64,000 nt of DNA from Brevibacterium sp. S111. Lineage in GTDB: Bacteria > Actinomycetota > Actinomycetes > Actinomycetales > Brevibacteriaceae. The stretch spans positions 186,001-250,000 of the forward strand of contig NZ_RHFH01000003.1 in NCBI RefSeq assembly GCF_004745075.1, given 5' to 3'. The notes beneath the pieces are model-generated. The model saw nothing but the letters and a program-made list of their open reading frames with translations, did not search any database and had not been told where the DNA came from. Position 1 is the stretch's first letter, and every line of letters starts with the position of its first letter. Made by a program: the position numbers and the translations under genes. Of this stretch, positions 16,437 through 26,368 are shown in pieces.

Positions 16437-17840
16437 TTACTTGTAGTCGCCGATCATCGTCGTGACGTCGAGCGCCTGATCGAGATCCGCCTCGGTGATG
16501 GAGCCGTCTTCGACGAAGCCGAGGGCGATCGTCGCCTCCTTGACGGTCATCTTGTTGGCCACAGCGTGCTTGGCGATCTTCGCCGCAGCTTCGTAGCCGA
16601 TCACCTTGTTCAGTGGGGTGACGATGGAGGGGCTGGCCTCGGCGAGGAAGCGAGCGCGCTCCTCGTTGGCGGTGAGCCCGTCGATCATCTTCTCGGCCAT
16701 GACGGTCGAGGAGTTTGCGAGCAGGCGGATCGACTCCAGGAGATTGGAGGCCATGACGGGGATGCCGACATTGAGCTCGAAGGCACCGTTCGTCGAGGAC
16801 AGGGACACCGCGGTGTCGTTGCCGACGACCTGGGCGGCGACCTGAATGGTGGCCTCACAGATGACCGGGTTGACCTTGCCGGGCATGATCGACGAACCGG
16901 GTTGCAGGTCGGGGATCGCGATCTCACCGAGACCGGTATTCGGGCCCGAACCCATCCAGCGCAGGTCGTTGCAGATCTTCATGTAGCCGTAGGCGATGGT
17001 CCGCAGCTGACCGGAGGCCTCGACGAGCCCGTCGCGGTTGGCCTGCGCTTCGAAATGGTTGCGCGCTTCGGTGATGGGCAGACCGGTCTCTTCGGCAAGG
17101 ATCTCGACCACACGCGAGGAGAAGCCCTTGGGCGTATTGATGCCGGTGCCCACTGCAGTTCCGCCCTGCGGCACTTCGGCAACACGAGGCAGGGAGGCCT
17201 CGATGCGTTCGATGCCGTAGCGGACCTGCGCGGCGTATCCGCCGAACTCCTGGCCCAACGTCACCGGGGTGGCGTCCATGAGATGGGTGCGGCCGGACTT
17301 GACGATGGAGGAGAACTCCTCGGCCTTCTTCTCCAACGAAGTTGCCAGGGTCTGCATGGCCGGAACGAGCGTGTTGACGAGTGCCTTGGTCACGGCCAGG
17401 TGCACCGAAGTGGGGAACACGTCGTTGGAGGACTGCGAAGCATTGACATGGTCGTTCGGGTGGACATCGACACCGTCGGCTTCGAGGGACTTGGTCGCCA
17501 GCGAAGCGAGCACTTCGTTGGTGTTCATGTTCGAGGAGGTGCCCGAACCGGTCTGGAAGACGTCGATGGGGAAGTGCGCGTCGTACTCACCGGAGATGAC
17601 CTTGTCGGCCGCGTCCTGGATCGCCTTGGCGCGGGCCTCGTCGAGGACGCCGAGTTCGAGGTTGGCCTTCGCAGCGGCCTTCTTCACCTGGGCGAGGGCC
17701 GCGATGTGCGCCGATTCGAGGCTCTTGCCGGAGATCGGGAAGTTGTCGACGGCGCGTTGGGTCTGGGCACTGTAGAGAGCGTCCTTGGGGACCTTGACCT
17801 CACCCATGGTGTCGTGTTCGATGCGAAATTCTTCGCTCAT
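16437..17840 (-). CDS. fumC: Class II fumarate hydratase
   Basis: 467 residues, normal length. Contains the fumarase/aspartase signature [11 protein letters not shown], the loop [13 protein letters not shown] and the substrate-binding TVALT-like stretch around [17 protein letters not shown]. It converts fumarate to malate in the TCA cycle as a homotetramer. AAAGGACAACA precedes the ATG. Upstream on the same strand are a beta-carbonic anhydrase and glpX, the same order (fumC, glpX) as Rv1098c-Rv1099c, with the carbonic anhydrase inserted. Confidence 0.96.
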   Translation of the reverse strand: MSEEFRIEHDTMGEVKVPKDALYSAQTQRAVDNFPISGKSLESAHIAALAQVKKAAAKANLELGVLDEARAKAIQDAADKVISGEYDAHFPIDVFQTGSGTSSNMNTNEVLASLATKSLEADGVDVHPNDHVNASQSSNDVFPTSVHLAVTKALVNTLVPAMQTLATSLEKKAEEFSSIVKSGRTHLMDATPVTLGQEFGGYAAQVRYGIERIEASLPRVAEVPQGGTAVGTGINTPKGFSSRVVEILAEETGLPITEARNHFEAQANRDGLVEASGQLRTIAYGYMKICNDLRWMGSGPNTGLGEIAIPDLQPGSSIMPGKVNPVICEATIQVAAQVVGNDTAVSLSSTNGAFELNVGIPVMASNLLESIRLLANSSTVMAEKMIDGLTANEERARFLAEASPSIVTPLNKVIGYEAAAKIAKHAVANKMTVKEATIALGFVEDGSITEADLDQALDVTTMIGDYK

Positions 17841-17905
17841 TGTTGTCCTTTCCGTTGGGCTGTCTGAGTTTTGTCGATGTGATCGACCACCGAAGTGGCC
17901 GAGCG

Positions 17906-18532
17906 TCAGGAGGCGTGGTGCGAGACTGCCGCCTCGTCGCCTCCGTATTGGGCGACGACGGTCGTGCGACCGTCGTGGAGCTGATAGGTGAGACCGACGA
18001 TGATGAGTCGGCCCTCTTCGACTGCGGTCCTGATGATCGACGACAGCTGCATGATCTTGTCGACCGTGTCGATGGTGTTCTGCGCGACGGTCTCATTGAC
18101 CGTGGTGCGTTTGTTCGTCCGGGCCCGGGCCACGGTGGGCAGGATGCGCGCGACGACATCGGAGATGAATCCCGGGGGCGTCTCACCTGAATCGTAGGCG
18201 TTGTAGGCTGCCGTCACGGCTCCGCAGCTGTCGTGGCCGAGCACGACGAGCAGGGGAGTGCCGAGGAGTTCGACACCGTATTCCAACGAGCCGAGGGTGA
18301 CCGGATCGACGACCTGGCCGGCGTTGCGGACGACGAACATGTCGCCGAGGCCGACGTCGAAGATCATCTCCGCAGCGACTCGGGAGTCCGAGCAGCCGAA
18401 GAGCGTGACGAAGGGCGTCTGATCGCTCGACAGCGCTTCACGCCGTGCCGTGTCCTGATTGGGGTGCTGTGGAACGTCGTCGACGAAACGCCGATTTCCC
18501 TCCAAGAGTCGATTCCAAGCCGCATTGGGCAT
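17906..18532 (-). CDS. Beta-carbonic anhydrase
   Basis: 208 residues. Zinc ligands lie in [11 protein letters not shown] (Cys plus Asp-Arg dyad) and GHDSCGAV (His and Cys). It interconverts CO2 and bicarbonate. This is a separate fold from the gamma-class protein at 1391-1942, so the organism has two unrelated carbonic anhydrase families within 17 kb. It sits between fumC and glpX on the same strand; bicarbonate supply to the acyl-CoA carboxylase is a plausible but unproven link. Confidence 0.93.
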   Translation of the reverse strand: MPNAAWNRLLEGNRRFVDDVPQHPNQDTARREALSSDQTPFVTLFGCSDSRVAAEMIFDVGLGDMFVVRNAGQVVDPVTLGSLEYGVELLGTPLLVVLGHDSCGAVTAAYNAYDSGETPPGFISDVVARILPTVARARTNKRTTVNETVAQNTIDTVDKIMQLSSIIRTAVEEGRLIIVGLTYQLHDGRTTVVAQYGGDEAAVSHHAS

Positions 18533-18599
18533 TGTTTTCGAACCTGCTTCCGATTTCGAGATGGTTGCGTCGCACCCGGGCTCGGGTCCGGCAGGGATG

Positions 18600-19724
18600 T
18601 CAGATGAGTCCGCGTCGGGCTGCTTCCTCGGCGGCTTCCACGTAGGAGTGGGTCTTCGCGGACTGATGCTCGGCGAAGACCTGACGGACAGTGCCCGACT
18701 TCGAACGCATGACGAGCGAGTGCGTGGTGACGTGACCGCCCTGGAACTTCACTCCGTCGAGCAGGTCGCCGTTGGTGATACCGGTGGCGACGAAGTAGCT
18801 GTTGTCGCCGGTGACGAGGTCATCGGTGTTGAGCACCTGGTTGACGTCCAGGCCCGCGGCCGCTGCGGCCTCGCGCTCGGAATCGTCCTGCGGCCACAGT
18901 CGACCCTGGATGACTCCGCCCAGAGCCTTGATCGCACATGCGGTGATGATGCCTTCGGGGGTGCCGCCGATGCCCATGAGCATATCGACTCCGGTGCCGG
19001 GGCGGCAGGCGGCGATGGCACCGGCGACGTCGCCGTCGGTGATGAGCTGGATACGCGCGCCGGCGGCGCGGATCTCGTCGATCATCTGCTGATGGCGTGG
19101 ACGGTCGAGGATCATCACCGTCACCGAGGTGGGATCCTTCGTTCCCTTCGCCTTGGCGACCCGGCGGATGTTCTCAGCGATCGGCAGACGCAGATCCACC
19201 GCATCGGCGGCTTCGGGTCCGGTGACGAGCTTCTCCATGTAGAACACGGCGGATGGGTCGTACATGGCGCCGTCCTCTGTGACAGCCATGACCGAGATCG
19301 CATTGGGCATGCCCAGAGCGGTCAGGCGGGTGCCGTCGATCGGGTCGACGGCCACATCGCAGTGGGGTCCGGTGCCGTCTCCGACCTGCTCACCGTTGAA
19401 GAGCATCGGCGCTTCGTCTTTCTCGCCTTCGCCGATGACGACGGTGCCGGCCATCCGGACGGTGGAGATGACATTGCGCATGGCGGCCACGGCCGCTCCG
19501 TCGGCGGCGATCTTGTCGCCGCGGCCGACCCAGGGGGCGGCGGCGATGGCCGCCGCCTCGGTGACTCGGACAAGTTCGAGGGCGAGGTTGCGGTCGGGAG
19601 CGTCCTCTCCGACCTGTGCCTTCTGTGACCAAGCATCGGTCACTGCGACAGGGGGAGTCTCGTCATCGACTCGTCCTCGGTCATGGTGAGATTTCACGTC
19701 AACAGGCTCTTTGGAGTCACTCAT
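18600..19724 (-). CDS. glpX: Class II fructose-1,6-bisphosphatase
   Basis: 374 residues. Metal-binding motifs of GlpX proteins: [29 protein letters not shown] and the later [20 protein letters not shown]. It hydrolyses fructose-1,6-bisphosphate in gluconeogenesis. The start MSDSKEP was selected over an upstream in-frame ATG because the extension is Arg/Cys-rich noncoding-like sequence. It is divergent from the DUF4245 gene, as in mycobacteria (Rv1099c/Rv1100). Confidence 0.94.
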   Translation of the reverse strand: MSDSKEPVDVKSHHDRGRVDDETPPVAVTDAWSQKAQVGEDAPDRNLALELVRVTEAAAIAAAPWVGRGDKIAADGAAVAAMRNVISTVRMAGTVVIGEGEKDEAPMLFNGEQVGDGTGPHCDVAVDPIDGTRLTALGMPNAISVMAVTEDGAMYDPSAVFYMEKLVTGPEAADAVDLRLPIAENIRRVAKAKGTKDPTSVTVMILDRPRHQQMIDEIRAAGARIQLITDGDVAGAIAACRPGTGVDMLMGIGGTPEGIITACAIKALGGVIQGRLWPQDDSEREAAAAAGLDVNQVLNTDDLVTGDNSYFVATGITNGDLLDGVKFQGGHVTTHSLVMRSKSGTVRQVFAEHQSAKTHSYVEAAEEAARRGLI

Positions 19725-19922
19725 GCTCTCAATTGTGCCACCCCTGTGATCGAGGTCGCGACAGCGGCACCGGGTTGTGGCCGCAGTCACCTCCGTGCTG
19801 TGGGATTGGCTCTTCGCGCGCGAGCCGAGGACAATGGCGGTGTGAATGTCCGAAATGCTGCCGACGAGACGGGAGCCCGAGCAGTCGTCGATGACACGGC
19901 GCGGGTCCCTGAGGGAGAGTCC

Positions 19923-20492
19923 ATGGCTGACGAGTCCGGAGTGATGCTGCCAGGATCCCGTGAAGAGATGCGCTTCCTGAGGAAGAACTCCAACTGGGTC
20001 AACATGGTCATTGCGATCCTCGCCTGCCTGGCGGTCGCGGTGGGGATCCTGTTCCTCGCACCCCAGCCGGAGGTCGATTCCGAACGCGTCGTCGACTACC
20101 AGGGCATCGCCGAACAGTCGGAGGGAAACGCCGACTTCGATCTCATCGTTCCTCAGATTCCGCGCGGATGGACGTCGAACGAAGCCAGCCTCGATCGGCT
20201 CAATGACTCTGAATACACCTCGTGGTACATGTCGTTCATCGGCCCCGAGGACCAGTGGGTGAGCATCGAACAGTCCAAGTCGAGCGAGAACTGGGCGAAG
20301 AAGAAGACCGACGGCGCGATCGCCGCCGAGAAGGTCACCGTCGGCGGTGCCGACTTCCAGATCTACCGCACCGATGATGCGAAGGAATACTGGGTCACCA
20401 ACAAGGGCGATGTCTACGTCGTGCTGACCGCAACCGCCGCACCCGATACCATCAACACCTTCGCCGACCAGGTCGCCGCACAGCTCAAGTGA
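19923..20492 (+). CDS. DUF4245 single-pass membrane protein
   Basis: 189 residues. One transmembrane helix at ~27-47 ([19 protein letters not shown]) is followed by an extracytoplasmic domain with the family's [18 protein letters not shown] and [16 protein letters not shown] blocks. Function unknown; corresponds to Rv1100. ATG 19923 has GAGGGAGA upstream; a longer in-frame reading upstream lacks family similarity. It converges with xseB. Confidence 0.85.
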   Translation: MADESGVMLPGSREEMRFLRKNSNWVNMVIAILACLAVAVGILFLAPQPEVDSERVVDYQGIAEQSEGNADFDLIVPQIPRGWTSNEASLDRLNDSEYTSWYMSFIGPEDQWVSIEQSKSSENWAKKKTDGAIAAEKVTVGGADFQIYRTDDAKEYWVTNKGDVYVVLTATAAPDTINTFADQVAAQLK

Positions 20493-20559
20493 CCGCTGTG
20501 GGCCGGACTGAGTGATCAGTCGGTGCCTGCACTGTCGACCTGTGAGAGGTGGTCAGTGC

Positions 20560-20799
20560 TCAGTCGGCGTCGTCGGAGGTTTCCTGGCGTGCCTTGTCGA
20601 GGCGTTCCTTGGCCCCGTCGAGCCATGACTGGCAACGATCGGCCAGTGCCTCGCCGCGCTCCCACAGCCGGAGAGACTCTTCCAGCGGCAGATTGCCGGT
20701 CTCGAGACGTTTGACGGTCATGACGAGTTCTTCGCGAGCCTGTTCGTAGCTGAGCGAATTGATTTCGGGCTGATCCTGCTGGGTCGTCGGTTCGGTCAT
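20560..20799 (-). CDS. xseB: Exodeoxyribonuclease VII small subunit
   Basis: 79 residues, the typical small helical subunit (SYEQAREELVMTVKRLETGNLPLEESL.LWERGEAL). Several copies bind each XseA to form the ssDNA exonuclease. AAGGAGACTCCG precedes the ATG. It lies 91 bases downstream of xseA on the same strand. Confidence 0.93.
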   Translation of the reverse strand: MTEPTTQQDQPEINSLSYEQAREELVMTVKRLETGNLPLEESLRLWERGEALADRCQSWLDGAKERLDKARQETSDDAD

Positions 20800-20890
20800 C
20801 GGAGTCTCCTTCGTGGAAATGGTGGAACTGTGCTGGTCTGTCTGTGCGGAGCTGGGGCGGTGTCGACGAACGGGATCGTCCGGTGAACCT

Positions 20891-22225
20891 TCAGCTCTCG
20901 GATCCGTTCGCCGTCTCGGCAGCGTCGGTGGAATCGGATGCGGGTTCGGGGGTGACGTCGGTGACCGCGGCATCGAAACGGCCATGGGCGACGCGCACAT
21001 GCACCGCATCCCCGCTTGCGACCTCGGCGGCGCTGCGCACCGCCTGTCCGGCATCGGTCTGGACGACTGCGTACCCGCGTTCGAGGGTGCGCAGGGGCGA
21101 GAGTGAGCGGGCCTGTGAACGGAGATGGTGGATCTCGTTCTGCGCCTGAATGACAAGACCGGTCGTCGCTTGCAGGCTGCGGCGACGAATCGTCGCCAAT
21201 TCGTTCTCATGAGCGATGATCATCGTCTGCGGTTCGGCCAGGACCGGTCGAGAGCGCACCGCGGTGAGCATCTCCTGTTCGCGGTCGAGGATGCGATGGA
21301 CTGCGGCTTCGAGTTCGGCCCGGGCGCGCAGCAGGTTCATGCCCTCCTCGGCGACGTCGGGAACGATCCGCTTGGCAGCATCCGTCGGGGTCGAAGCTCG
21401 CATATCTGCGACTTCGTCGAGGATGGGCCGGTCGGCCTCATGCCCCACTGCAGAGACCACCGGAGTGCGTGCGGCGGACACGGCACGGACCAGAGCTTCG
21501 TTGGAGAAGGGAAGGAGATCTTCCATGCTGCCACCGCCGCGGGCGATGACGATGACGTCGATCTGCGGGTCCTCGTCGAGTTCGGCGAGGTTCTTCATCA
21601 CTCCAGGCACCGCGTCAGGTCCCTGGACCGCACAGTTGCGGATCTCGAATTCCGCGGCCGGCCAGCGCAGGTGCACATTTCGCACAACATCTTTCTGCGC
21701 GTCGGAGTCACGGCCGGTGATGAGCCCGATCCTATTGGGCAGGAACGGCAGTCGCAGTTTGCGGCTGGGGTCGAAGAGCCCTTCCGCGGCCAGCTGCTTC
21801 TTCAGCCGCTCCAGACGAGCGAGCAGTTCGCCGAGGCCCACGGCGCGGATGTCGTTGGCGCGCATCGTGAGTCGACCGGTCTTCGTCCAGAAGTCGGCTT
21901 TGAGGTTGGCGACGACATGACTGCCCTCGGTCAGCGGAGCACCGGTGCGCTCGAGGACGTTCTTCCAGATCTGAACGGGCAGGGACATTTCGACATCGGT
22001 GTCGCGCAGGGTGAGGTAGCTGGCCTTGCCGCGATGGTTGAGCTCGACGACCTGTCCTTCGATCCACACGCTCGACATGCGATCGATATAGGACTTCATC
22101 TTCGACGAGAGCAGGCTCAGCGGCCACGGGTTCTCCGCGGTGGTCTCGGCCGCGGTGGCCGCGAGCTCCTTCGGCTCGACGGTTTCGCCGAGTGTGCCGG
22201 GAGTGCCGGAAATTCTTTGCGCCAT
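20891..22225 (-). CDS. xseA: Exodeoxyribonuclease VII large subunit
   Basis: 444 residues. An N-terminal OB fold (SSVWIEGQVVELNHRGKASYLTLRDTD) precedes the catalytic region with IGLITGRDSDAQKDV, VIVIARGGGSMEDLLPFSNE and VVSAVGHEADRPILD, then a long coiled-coil region. It degrades single-stranded DNA to short oligonucleotides in repair. The start at 22225 has GGAAGGGG upstream; the longer in-frame extension runs into the divergent ispH promoter and was rejected. Confidence 0.95.
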   Translation of the reverse strand: MAQRISGTPGTLGETVEPKELAATAAETTAENPWPLSLLSSKMKSYIDRMSSVWIEGQVVELNHRGKASYLTLRDTDVEMSLPVQIWKNVLERTGAPLTEGSHVVANLKADFWTKTGRLTMRANDIRAVGLGELLARLERLKKQLAAEGLFDPSRKLRLPFLPNRIGLITGRDSDAQKDVVRNVHLRWPAAEFEIRNCAVQGPDAVPGVMKNLAELDEDPQIDVIVIARGGGSMEDLLPFSNEALVRAVSAARTPVVSAVGHEADRPILDEVADMRASTPTDAAKRIVPDVAEEGMNLLRARAELEAAVHRILDREQEMLTAVRSRPVLAEPQTMIIAHENELATIRRRSLQATTGLVIQAQNEIHHLRSQARSLSPLRTLERGYAVVQTDAGQAVRSAAEVASGDAVHVRVAHGRFDAAVTDVTPEPASDSTDAAETANGSES

Positions 22226-22383
22226 GGTAAGTCCCCTTCCGAGCCCCAAGCCTAACGAACGACACGGACACAGCCCATTTCTCGGCTCTCGCCAGTCCGC
22301 CGCTTCTTCGGCGGGCATCCGCTTCTGCACCGTGCGTGCGGTAACCCTGGCCGCCACCGCCGGCCCCTGCTTAGACTGGAGAG

Positions 22384-23400
22384 GTGACTGCCGTTTCCGT
22401 ACCCACCCCGACGATGCCGCGCCGGCGTGTGCCTGCCAGCGATATCCGCACCCCCGAGGGCACCGAACAGCGGGTGCTGCTGGCTGCCCCGCGCGGCTAC
22501 TGCGCCGGGGTCGATCGCGCGGTGATCGCAGTCGAGCGTGCCCTTGAGCATTTCGGTGCGCCGATCTATGTGCGCAAGGAGATCGTGCACAACCGGCATG
22601 TCGTCGAAACCCTGTCCGACCGCGGTGCCGTCTTCGTCAATGACACTGATGAAGTGCCGGAAGGGGCACGGGTCGTATTCTCCGCTCACGGAGTCTCACC
22701 GGTCGTCCACGCCGAGGCAGCCGAACGATCACTGTCCACGATCGATGCGACCTGCCCGCTGGTGACGAAGGTCCACAAAGAAGCGATCCGGTTTGCTCGC
22801 GACGGTTTCCGGATCCTGCTCGTCGGCCATGCCGGACACGAAGAGGTCGAAGGAACCATGGGAGAGGCGCCGGAGCACATCACGCTCGTGCAGAGTCCCG
22901 ACGATGCACGCACCGTCGAAGTCCCTGATTCAGAGAAGCTCGTGTGGATCTCCCAGACGACGCTGAGCGTAGACGAAACGATGGAGTCCGTCGAGATTCT
23001 GCGCGAGCGTTTCCCGCACCTGCAGAATCCGCCCAGCGATGACATCTGCTATGCCACACAGAACCGGCAGGTCGCAGTGAAGAAGATTGCTCCCGAGGCG
23101 GATCTCGTCCTCGTCGTCGGTTCGGCGAACTCCTCGAACTCTGTGCGTCTTGTCGAAGTCGCGCTCGAACACGGGGCGAAAGCCGCGCACCGTGTCGACT
23201 TCGCCCGCGAGATCGACGAAACCTGGTTCCACGATGTCGCCACCGTCGGGCTCACCTCAGGAGCGAGTGTTCCCGAGACTCTTGTCCAGGACGTGCTCGG
23301 GCTGCTGGCCGACTACGGCTTCGACAGCGTTGACGAGGTCATCACCGCCGAGGAAGACCTCCTGTTCTCCTTGCCGAAGGAACTGCGCAAACTCGGCTGA
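22384..23400 (+). CDS. ispH: 4-hydroxy-3-methylbut-2-enyl diphosphate reductase
   Basis: 338 residues. The three cluster cysteines are in [22 protein letters not shown] and [15 protein letters not shown] and SNSVRL contribute to substrate binding. It makes IPP and DMAPP in the last step of the MEP pathway. The GTG at 22384 or the ATG at 22414 could be the start; residues before [13 protein letters not shown] are poorly conserved. It is divergent from xseA, as in Rv1110/Rv1108c, and supplies the prenyl precursors used by the uppS-type enzyme in this window. Confidence 0.95.
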   Translation: MTAVSVPTPTMPRRRVPASDIRTPEGTEQRVLLAAPRGYCAGVDRAVIAVERALEHFGAPIYVRKEIVHNRHVVETLSDRGAVFVNDTDEVPEGARVVFSAHGVSPVVHAEAAERSLSTIDATCPLVTKVHKEAIRFARDGFRILLVGHAGHEEVEGTMGEAPEHITLVQSPDDARTVEVPDSEKLVWISQTTLSVDETMESVEILRERFPHLQNPPSDDICYATQNRQVAVKKIAPEADLVLVVGSANSSNSVRLVEVALEHGAKAAHRVDFAREIDETWFHDVATVGLTSGASVPETLVQDVLGLLADYGFDSVDEVITAEEDLLFSLPKELRKLG

Positions 23401-23452
23401 AGCTCCAGCCCCTGTGCGGCAGGGCAACCCGGGGCCGCCTGCGGTCGACTGT

Positions 23453-24652
23453 TCAGTGCGTACCGGTCTGTCGATCGCGCAGATCTGTGGGGCCACTGTG
23501 GTCGAATGCCGTCGAGTGAGGACGCGACAGCTCTTCGGCACTGACGCCTCGAGCACGGGTATCGAGTTCGGCAACGGTGTCGAGTTCATCGGCGACGATC
23601 CCTGTCGACGGGAACTTCCGCGCTGTGACGAGGAACCGGGACTCCAGGGAGGAGACGAACCGGTTGTAGTCCTCGACGGACCGGTCGAGGCTCGCACCCA
23701 GCCGCGACACATGCGTGACCAGTGTGCCGATGCGTTCATAGAGTTCTGTGCCCAGCCGCAGCACCTCGGAGGCCGAGGTCGACATGTCGGCTTGGCGCCA
23801 GTTGAGCGCGACCGTCTTGAGCAGAACGAGCAGTGTTGCCGGTGAGGCGAGGACGACGTTCTTGCCCAACGCATGATCGATCATCTTCGGGTAGCTGGCT
23901 GCGGCCGACGAGAGGAGACCGTCGGTGGGGACAAAGCAGACGACGAAATCAGGGGAGGAGTCGAAGGATTTCCAATACTCCTTCGACGCCAGCGCATCAA
24001 CATGCCGCAGCAGCGCTCGGGCATGGTCATGGCCACCCGCCGCAGCCCCGCCGGCTGCCTCGGTGGTCTCTTCACTGATTCTGGCCGACAGGGGTGTCTT
24101 CGCATCGATGACGATCGTGCCGCCGCCAGGCAGGTGGACGACCATATCGGGGCGATGACGCTTCCCGTCGCGGTCGGCAGTGACTTGAGTGTCGAAGTCC
24201 ACGTGGGGGAGGAGCCCCGCATATTCGACGATGCGTTTGAGCTGCACCTCACCCCAGTCACCACGGTGAGTAGTCGAATTCAGGGCGTTGGCCAAGGACC
24301 CGGTCGATTCCTGGAGTCGAAGGTTCTGCTGACTGAGGTGGCCGATCTGGGAGTTCAGCCGGGTGATCTGTTCGATCTGCGTGCGGTCCTGGGTCTGGAG
24401 ATTGTCCTGGAGGCTCTTCACACTCGCCGCCAACGGCCCGATGGCTGCGGTGATCTCACCGGCCATCTGCGCATCGGCTTCGAGGTCTTCGGTGCGTTCG
24501 GACAGGATGCGGGAGGTCGTCTCCGCTCGGGTGATCCTCTCAAGGTAGCGCGAACGCGTGAGCGTGCGCCCGAGGAGGAACCCGAGGACGGCGGCGAAGA
24601 GGATCGCCACGACGAAGGCGATGATGACTCCGGATGCGGGGAAAGCATTCAT
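23453..24652 (-). CDS. rmuC: DNA recombination protein RmuC
   Basis: 399 residues. One N-terminal transmembrane helix (~8-28), a coiled coil, then the RmuC nuclease-like domain with WGEVQLKRIVEYAGL, GTIVIDAKTPLSA and FVCFVPTDGLL. RmuC limits inversions at short inverted repeats in E. coli; the fold resembles restriction endonucleases. It converges with ispH and is divergent from ychF. Confidence 0.92.
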   Translation of the reverse strand: MNAFPASGVIIAFVVAILFAAVLGFLLGRTLTRSRYLERITRAETTSRILSERTEDLEADAQMAGEITAAIGPLAASVKSLQDNLQTQDRTQIEQITRLNSQIGHLSQQNLRLQESTGSLANALNSTTHRGDWGEVQLKRIVEYAGLLPHVDFDTQVTADRDGKRHRPDMVVHLPGGGTIVIDAKTPLSARISEETTEAAGGAAAGGHDHARALLRHVDALASKEYWKSFDSSPDFVVCFVPTDGLLSSAAASYPKMIDHALGKNVVLASPATLLVLLKTVALNWRQADMSTSASEVLRLGTELYERIGTLVTHVSRLGASLDRSVEDYNRFVSSLESRFLVTARKFPSTGIVADELDTVAELDTRARGVSAEELSRPHSTAFDHSGPTDLRDRQTGTH

Positions 24653-24724
24653 GACTCCAGGGTGACAGAGGGCACGGACACGAGAATTCGAGGACCACCT
24701 CGGCGGCGGCTAGACTTGGATATC

Positions 24725-25828
24725 GTGGCTTTGACTATTGGAATCGTGGGGCTGCCGAATGTCGGCAAGTCGACCATGTTTAACGCACTGACCAAGAACC
24801 AAGTTCTCGCGGCGAACTACCCGTTCGCGACGATCGAACCGAACGTGGGCGTGGTCCCTCTGCCCGACGTCCGATTGACGCGGTTGGCGGAGATCTTCGG
24901 TTCCGAACGCATCCTCAACGCGACCGTCGACTTCGTCGACATCGCCGGGATCGTGCGCGGTGCCTCCGAAGGCGAGGGCTTGGGCAATCAGTTCCTCGCC
25001 AATATCCGCGAAGCCGACGCGATCTGTCAGGTCATCCGTGGGTTCGTCGACGACGATGTCGTCCACGTCGACGGCAAGATCAGTCCCGCCGATGACATCG
25101 ACACGATCAACACCGAGCTCATCCTTGCCGACCTGCAGACGCTGGAAAAGGCGCGGCCGCGGATCGAGAAGGAAGTCAAGGGCAAGCGTGCCCCTGCCGA
25201 GCAGCTGACCGCGATCGACGCCGCCACCGAGATCCTCGAAGGCGGTCGGACGCTGTACCAGGCGATGCAAGCCGACAATTTCGATGTCTCAGCTCTGCGT
25301 GAGCTGCAGCTGATGACCGTCAAACCGTTCCTCTACGTGTTCAACGTTGATGACGATGTGCTCGGTGACGAGGGCAAGAAGAACGAGATGCGGTCCCTCG
25401 TGGCCCCGGTCGAGGCGATCTTCCTCGACGCGAAGTTCGAATCCGAACTCGCAGAACTCGATGAGGAAGAAGCCCGGGAGATGCTCGAGTCGACCGGTCA
25501 GGACGAAAGCGGGCTCGACCAGCTCGCACGTGTCGGCTTCGACACTCTCGGTCTGCAGACCTACCTGACGGCCGGCCCCAAGGAATCCCGAGCCTGGACG
25601 ATCCCGAAAGGTGCCACCGCCCCCGAGGCAGCCGGGGTCATCCACACCGACTTCCAGAAGGGCTTCATCAAGGCTGAGGTCGTCTCCTTCGGTGATCTCG
25701 ATGCCAACGGAACGATGGCGGCGGCGAAGGCCGCCGGCAAGGTCCGGATGGAAGGCAAGGACTACGTCATGGTCGATGGCGACGTGGTGGAGTTCCGCAG
25801 CGGATTAACCTCTGGGGGCAAGAGGTAG
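24725..25828 (+). CDS. ychF: Redox-regulated ATPase YchF (Obg family)
   Basis: 367 residues. The P-loop GLPNVGKSTMFNALTKN, switch region YPFATIEPNVGVV, DIAGIVRGASEGEGLGNQFL, and a C-terminal TGS domain (AAGVIHTDFQKGFIKAEVVSF... VEFRSGL) are all present. It prefers ATP over GTP and is linked to ribosomes and oxidative stress. GTG start at 24725. It is the last conserved core gene before the foreign block that begins within ~70 bases. Confidence 0.96.
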   Translation: MALTIGIVGLPNVGKSTMFNALTKNQVLAANYPFATIEPNVGVVPLPDVRLTRLAEIFGSERILNATVDFVDIAGIVRGASEGEGLGNQFLANIREADAICQVIRGFVDDDVVHVDGKISPADDIDTINTELILADLQTLEKARPRIEKEVKGKRAPAEQLTAIDAATEILEGGRTLYQAMQADNFDVSALRELQLMTVKPFLYVFNVDDDVLGDEGKKNEMRSLVAPVEAIFLDAKFESELAELDEEEAREMLESTGQDESGLDQLARVGFDTLGLQTYLTAGPKESRAWTIPKGATAPEAAGVIHTDFQKGFIKAEVVSFGDLDANGTMAAAKAAGKVRMEGKDYVMVDGDVVEFRSGLTSGGKR

Positions 25829-25897
25829 CGCATCCCAGCGGCACAGCCGCCTCGGGCGTCATCGTGAGAGACGATCATCGACTACGAGGAGGCTCGC

Positions 25898-26047
25898 ATG
25901 TCCGCCGAGTCCAACGCCCGATCCCACGCTCAAGGCTTCTACTGGTGGCGCGGAGCACCTGACCTCACCGAGGCTGAGGCCGAACGCCGTGACCTCGAAG
26001 CCCTGAGCGATGCCTGTGCTGATCTGCTGAACGAAATCGACGGCTGA
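25898..26047 (+). CDS. 49-residue conserved-looking small protein
   Basis: A short frame starting ATG with CGAGGAGG seven bases upstream, reading through a YWWRGAPDLTEAEAERRDLEAL core to a stop at 26045-26047. Hydrophilic, acidic and probably helical. I recall small proteins of this kind beside mobilization genes in actinobacterial elements, but cannot verify that here. It is followed four bases later by a wrecked gene (26059-26254). Function unknown. Confidence 0.6.
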   Translation: MSAESNARSHAQGFYWWRGAPDLTEAEAERRDLEALSDACADLLNEIDG

Positions 26048-26058
26048 GAGGTGACGAG

Positions 26059-26254
26059 GTGGATGCCTTCGAGCACTGGTGCGAGGTCTGCGGTAAGACC
26101 GAAACCCTCACGACCGAGGACGCGTACCTGCGGGACGTGCCCAATGAACCGGACAGTCTGGTGGGCGGTATCTATGGACGGCTACGACGTCGAGCAGCTC
26201 AGCCCCGTCCAGCGCATGGTCGCCGCTCGCATCATCAACGAGACGCCCGACTGA
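26059..26254 (+). pseudogene. Small Cys-motif protein gene broken by an internal frameshifting deletion
   Basis: The GTG at 26059 begins an N-terminal half with WCEVCGKTETLTTEDAY. In the +1 frame the same stretch continues as RTCGTCPMNRTVWWAVSMDGYDVEQLSPVQRMVAARI to a stop at 26252-26254. The halves look like the two ends of one ~80-residue zinc-binding protein (CxxC near the start, CxxCP in the middle). The middle appears missing and the frames meet at about 26118-26130. The family recollection (a GWDYPP-like segment between them) is from memory. As it stands the first frame runs on into unrelated residues. Confidence 0.55.
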
Positions 26255-26368
26255 CGTAGCGCATGTCGGGGTTGTGACTCTTGGAGTCGAGCCCAGCCGA
26301 GACCTGTGACACGCATGTTCTCCTCGTATGTCAGGTCAAGAATGATACTTACTGAGACAATGAGGGGC

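Noticed and set aside
16392..17867. A 491-codon open frame antisense to fumC
   Set aside because: Composition artefact of the fumarase codon bias; no motifs, and it spans both fumC ends and the terminator region.
20506..20521. Terminator between DUF4245 and xseB
   Set aside because: Only a 6-base dyad with no U tract; too weak to call.
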